A stretch of DNA of 64,000 nucleotides from contig CAVYPR010000003.1 in assembly GCA_963770505.1 (NCBI GenBank), positions 372,001 to 436,000 on the forward strand. Direction: 5' to 3'. A program made the translations under genes and the position numbers. This document shows, piece by piece, positions 61,375 to 64,000 of the stretch (positions are counted from its first letter, which is position 1; the number at the start of each line of letters is the position of its first letter). The notes beneath the pieces were generated by a model. That model did not search any database, was not told where the DNA came from, and saw nothing but the letters and a program-made list of their open reading frames with translations. Origin of the DNA: CAVYPR01 sp963770505. Lineage in GTDB: Bacteria; Actinomycetota; Acidimicrobiia; Acidimicrobiales; RAAP-2.

Positions 61375-63039
61375 TCAGAGTGCGATCTGGATGGTGTGGT
61401 GGCCTGTCCCTGTAGCGGCCAGCACGGGTTGACTGGGACGTCCGTCAACTCTGCACGAGCTGATACGTCGTCCGGCCCCGCTCAGCGTGACGTCGAGCGT
61501 CATGTTCCGGTACCGCAGGCCGAGCAAGTGGACCGTCCCCCACCCCGACGGCAATGACGGAGCGAACTCCAGTCCCCGCTCGGTGAAGTCGAGGCCGAAG
61601 AGCCCGCGGTAGATCATCCGCAGGTACCCGGTGGCGGACCACGCCTGGTTCGGTGCGGACGTCCATTGCGTGATCTGGGCGCTTCCGTTACCGGCCTGCC
61701 ACCCGCCGTCAGGGACTCCGGTCACGGCGTTGTAGACCTCGTAGAAGCTGTGGTCGCTTGCACTGATCATCTGCGCCAGGTCGGTGACAGCGCGGGCGAA
61801 CAGGTCGACTCTGCCACCGACGGCGGCGGCATGGCCGAACATCGAATGGACCATCGGCCAGATCGAGACGTTGTGCCGACCCGGTTCCTGTTGGCTGAAC
61901 CTGGCGAAGTGAGGCCACGAGTTGACGACACCATGCGGTTGCCAGTGCGAGTTCGCCAGCAGGGTGCCCGTCCGTCGCGCGCCTGCCACGCCGAGCATCA
62001 CCGCGAACGCCAGGCCGCTACCCTCCTGCCTGGTGTCGAGCTGGCCGGCCAAGGGTGTCCCTTGCCCGTGGATCAAGTAGCCGTACATGCCAGCGTCATC
62101 CCGCCAGAAATTACGGTTGATCGAGGCCCGCAGGCGGGCGGCCGCGGTGTGGTACGCCGGCATGTCGGCGTGCCGTCCCAGCGCACGCGCCATCCCCGCC
62201 AACGCGAGGTACGACCCGTAGTAGAGGCAGTTCGTGGACAGGCACATCAACACGTTCGAATACGGATAGGCGAGAACGGACGATGTGTCGATTCCCGGTT
62301 GCCAGGGCGGGCTGGGATACCCAGAGATGCCGTCGTTCATGAACGAAGGGCCCTCGAAGAGCCCTCGTGCCGTATTGAAGTTCTGGCTCCGACGGACGCC
62401 CAGCGTATTCACCGACGTCTCGTAGGCGTCCGTGAGGAATTCCACGTCTCGGGTCAGGAGATAGTGGTCCCATGCCCCGAGGACCCAGACGATCTGGTCC
62501 CACCACTCACCGTCATCCTGTTGGACGAGCAGGCTCCCGTCCGATTGGCGGTTCACTACGGACCACAGCGTGTTGCGCCCGACGATCGGGGCGAGCAGAT
62601 TCGTCGCATTCCAGGCGTTGACCGCGGCGTCTCTGGTCCATCGTTGCGGCAACGGATATCCGCCGCCGGCGCGAACGAAGGTCCCTGGTGGGTAGGTCAC
62701 GAGGTCGTCTCGATTGTACGTCGCCGGTTCCGCGTAGGCCGTGTTGATCCCTATCAGGTTCGTCAGGGCTGCCTCGTACACGATGGCGAGCTTTCTCTGC
62801 ATCGTCGAGTCGTCGAAGAGGAGCGAGGGCATGGAATACTCGATGCGACCCGCATCGGTGATCGGAGGCTGTCCTTGACTTCCAGTTGCGGATGCCAGCT
62901 GTGGGTCGTACCCGCCGAGGCCGGCTGCCATCAGAGTCCCTCCAGCAGCGCCCACACCGGCGGCCTTCAGCAGATCGCGCCGCCGAAATTTACGCATTCC
63001 GTCCGACGACTGGACTCGCTGATCTTCTGGCCCCGCCAT
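61375..63039 (-). CDS. Tat-exported (alpha/alpha)6-barrel glycosidase-like protein
   Basis: A 554-aa protein. The N-terminus has a twin-arginine signal FRRRDLLKAAGVGAAGG (SRRxFLK-type), so it is exported folded. The barrel region has YPLPQRWTRDAAVNAWNATN and SLLVQQDDGEWWDQIVWVLG, with Asp/Glu candidates as in GH63/amylo-alpha-1,6-glucosidase-like enzymes, and IWPMVHSMFGHAAAVGG in a later barrel repeat. The C-terminal beta domain ends LSGAGRRISSCRVDGRPSQP. The exact GH family and sugar cannot be set from sequence alone. The ATG at 63039 has AAGGGA 8 nt upstream. The gene looks less GC-rich than its neighbours. Confidence 0.65.
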   Translation of the reverse strand: MAGPEDQRVQSSDGMRKFRRRDLLKAAGVGAAGGTLMAAGLGGYDPQLASATGSQGQPPITDAGRIEYSMPSLLFDDSTMQRKLAIVYEAALTNLIGINTAYAEPATYNRDDLVTYPPGTFVRAGGGYPLPQRWTRDAAVNAWNATNLLAPIVGRNTLWSVVNRQSDGSLLVQQDDGEWWDQIVWVLGAWDHYLLTRDVEFLTDAYETSVNTLGVRRSQNFNTARGLFEGPSFMNDGISGYPSPPWQPGIDTSSVLAYPYSNVLMCLSTNCLYYGSYLALAGMARALGRHADMPAYHTAAARLRASINRNFWRDDAGMYGYLIHGQGTPLAGQLDTRQEGSGLAFAVMLGVAGARRTGTLLANSHWQPHGVVNSWPHFARFSQQEPGRHNVSIWPMVHSMFGHAAAVGGRVDLFARAVTDLAQMISASDHSFYEVYNAVTGVPDGGWQAGNGSAQITQWTSAPNQAWSATGYLRMIYRGLFGLDFTERGLEFAPSLPSGWGTVHLLGLRYRNMTLDVTLSGAGRRISSCRVDGRPSQPVLAATGTGHHTIQIAL

Positions 63040-63438
63040 CGATTCAGTCCCTTCGCCTCGAAGAAAGGTGCAACGACCAGAGTAATTGTTCAGCTTCGAT
63101 CCTCGAGAAGATAGGTTCGTTGAGGTTTCTGGCGCACTGAGCTCAGCGTGGTGGGGAGCCGCACCGACGACTGCGCCCGGCCCACGATGGGATCGAGATG
63201 AGGACGTCCAACTCGGTGGCAATGGGCCGGAGGTCGAGCTCGACTGAGCCGTGCCAGCCAAACCGAGCTTCGAGCCGCGCAGGTTCCTTGACCGCCCCGG
63301 CCTCTGCAGTCCTCCTTGCTCGAGGCCGGTGGTGTCGTGTTCGGCGATGAACCAGGGATGTCGGGGCTGACTTGAGGGACTGGCGATGTGTGCTTTTCCC
63401 GCATCCAGCGCGGCGATGACCGCTTCCCCGCCCCCCTC
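63040..63438. other. Intergenic stretch, nothing firm
   Basis: A 399-bp interval between the glycosidase-like gene and the nucleotidyltransferase gene. Minus-strand frames (63090-63404 and 63143-63685) show no recognised motif, and the longer one overlaps the nucleotidyltransferase in another frame. The AT-richer part near 63060-63115 (AATTGTTCAGCTTCG) could carry the glycosidase promoter. Confidence 0.35.
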
Positions 63439-63945
63439 TCAGGCGATCTTCTCCAACGCTGCCCTGAGGAGCGCCTTCGCCTTGGCGGACATGACTTCTC
63501 GTGGGTAGAACTCGTCGAACACCGACACCGCGTCGGCGTCGTCGGTGATCGACAGCTCTTTCAAAAGGAACTCGATGTCGAACCCGTCGCGGATGGGTCG
63601 CCCCGCCCGAAGCTTCATCGCCAGAAGGGTCCGAGCGGATGCCACGTGAACACGTACCCGCCCCCTCTCCCACAGTAGTTCCCACTCAGGTTCATGCGGG
63701 AAGTACATCGTCGCTCTGGAGTTGAGCCAGTCATCAGGTAGCCCGTACCGGGCGGCGATGACCCTCGCAGCTTGGCCGACTTGCTGTTCTCTGTACCAGG
63801 CATCCACGTCGTCGGTGGCGACCCGTACGTGGTAGCGCAAGACCATGGCGGCCCCACCCACGAGTCGGATGTCACCAGCGACACCCTGCTCGGTGAGCAG
63901 ATCGGCCAGAGCCATGAGTGCCTGCTCGATCTCCTCGGCCAGCAT
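63439..63945 (-). CDS. Nucleotidyltransferase of the AbiEii/DUF6036 type
   Basis: A 168-aa protein with the minimal nucleotidyltransferase core: LVGGAAMVLRYHVRVATDDV followed by DAWYREQQ. The GG and spaced Asp pair match the GS/GG-x-DxD metal-binding motif, and the third region includes SARTLLAMKLRAGRPIRDGFD. AbiEii-like proteins act as toxins in abortive-infection or toxin-antitoxin systems by nucleotidylating targets. A partial frame ends 2 bp upstream of its ATG and could be the antitoxin. The window edge prevents confirmation. Confidence 0.65.
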   Translation of the reverse strand: MLAEEIEQALMALADLLTEQGVAGDIRLVGGAAMVLRYHVRVATDDVDAWYREQQVGQAARVIAARYGLPDDWLNSRATMYFPHEPEWELLWERGRVRVHVASARTLLAMKLRAGRPIRDGFDIEFLLKELSITDDADAVSVFDEFYPREVMSAKAKALLRAALEKIA

Positions 63946-63947
63946 GC

Positions 63948-64000
63948 TCAGACCGAGGCCAAGCTGTCCTCGCCTGCGACGACGCCATGGCGAAGATAGG
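63948..64000 (-). CDS. Partial upstream frame, possible antitoxin
   Basis: An open minus-strand frame runs off the window and ends YLRHGVVAGEDSLASV then TGA at 63950-63948, 2 bp before the nucleotidyltransferase ATG. The position and tight spacing fit a toxin-antitoxin partner. About 17 codons are too few for a family call. Confidence 0.3.
   Translation of the reverse strand, partial: YLRHGVVAGEDSLASV

Noticed and set aside
63143..63685. 180-aa minus-strand frame
   Set aside because: Shadow of the nucleotidyltransferase in another frame, Arg/His-rich, no motif.

Overview
This is a high-GC actinobacterial chromosome segment. The gene content fits an uncultured member of the Acidimicrobiia best, although no rRNA or other phylogenetic marker is present. 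The evidence is F420-type flavoenzymes, a B12-dependent ribonucleotide reductase, wax-ester and acyl-CoA enzymes, a CYP51 operon ordered like the mycobacterial one, an RPF-like muralytic protein, a PimB-like mannosyltransferase, and many leaderless genes with a TAnnnT box 5-9 nt before the start codon.

Layout. 0-9.3 kb: end of exonuclease III, a ThDP enzyme coupled to a GlcD-like FAD oxidase, a UvrD2-like helicase, then a membrane LysM-BTAD protein, a membrane-anchored linker protein and a sigma-like regulator. 9.3-15.2 kb: phosphotransferase-fold protein, aldehyde dehydrogenase, CHAP amidase, lipoprotein and inositol-phosphatase-like enzyme. 15.2-18.6 kb: tRNA-Val(TAC), a 15-bp repeat of its 3' end, and an accessory stretch with IS481 and TnpB remnants, a short-chain dehydrogenase, an F420/FMN-binding protein, a 37-aa lysine-rich protein and a thioesterase. 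18.7-28 kb: proline iminopeptidase, YoaK-like protein, a CAP/six-repeat secreted protein, an RCC1 lipoprotein, acyl-CoA synthetase, alpha/beta hydrolase and WS/DGAT. 28-33.5 kb: acyltransferase, IolB, membrane proteins, an SDR with a CMD-family protein, and a beta-hydroxyacid dehydrogenase. 33.5-39.2 kb: operon of an unknown protein, TetR, P450, SDR, CYP51-ferredoxin fusion and NTF2-like protein. 39.4-46 kb: second CAP/six-repeat protein, NUDIX, rhodanese and a 1218-aa SpaA-repeat surface protein ending in LAFTG. 46-64 kb: PH/SHOCT protein, small proteins, RPF-like hydrolase, PimB, ROK kinase, LLM oxidoreductase, aminotransferase, SMP-30, acyltransferase, ACT protein, glycerol kinase, NrdJ, a Tat-exported glycosidase-like protein and a nucleotidyltransferase of AbiEii type.

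The best finding is a pair of c-di-GMP-I (GEMM-I) riboswitch candidates at 22097-22178 (-) and 39485-39565 (+), about 17 kb apart. Each lies in front of one of two paralogous secreted CAP/six-repeat proteins. Their GNRA-capped stem shows compensatory changes, and promoter geometry and a pre-SD hairpin are conserved. This suggests a c-di-GMP-controlled exported-protein regulon.

Annotation caution: seven otherwise intact conserved genes each carry exactly one single-base indel (near 2304, 6038, 27730, 37406, 51851, 53083 and 60159). One lies in a run of seven C. Consensus errors are more likely than seven pseudogenes, so these are annotated as single frameshifted genes.
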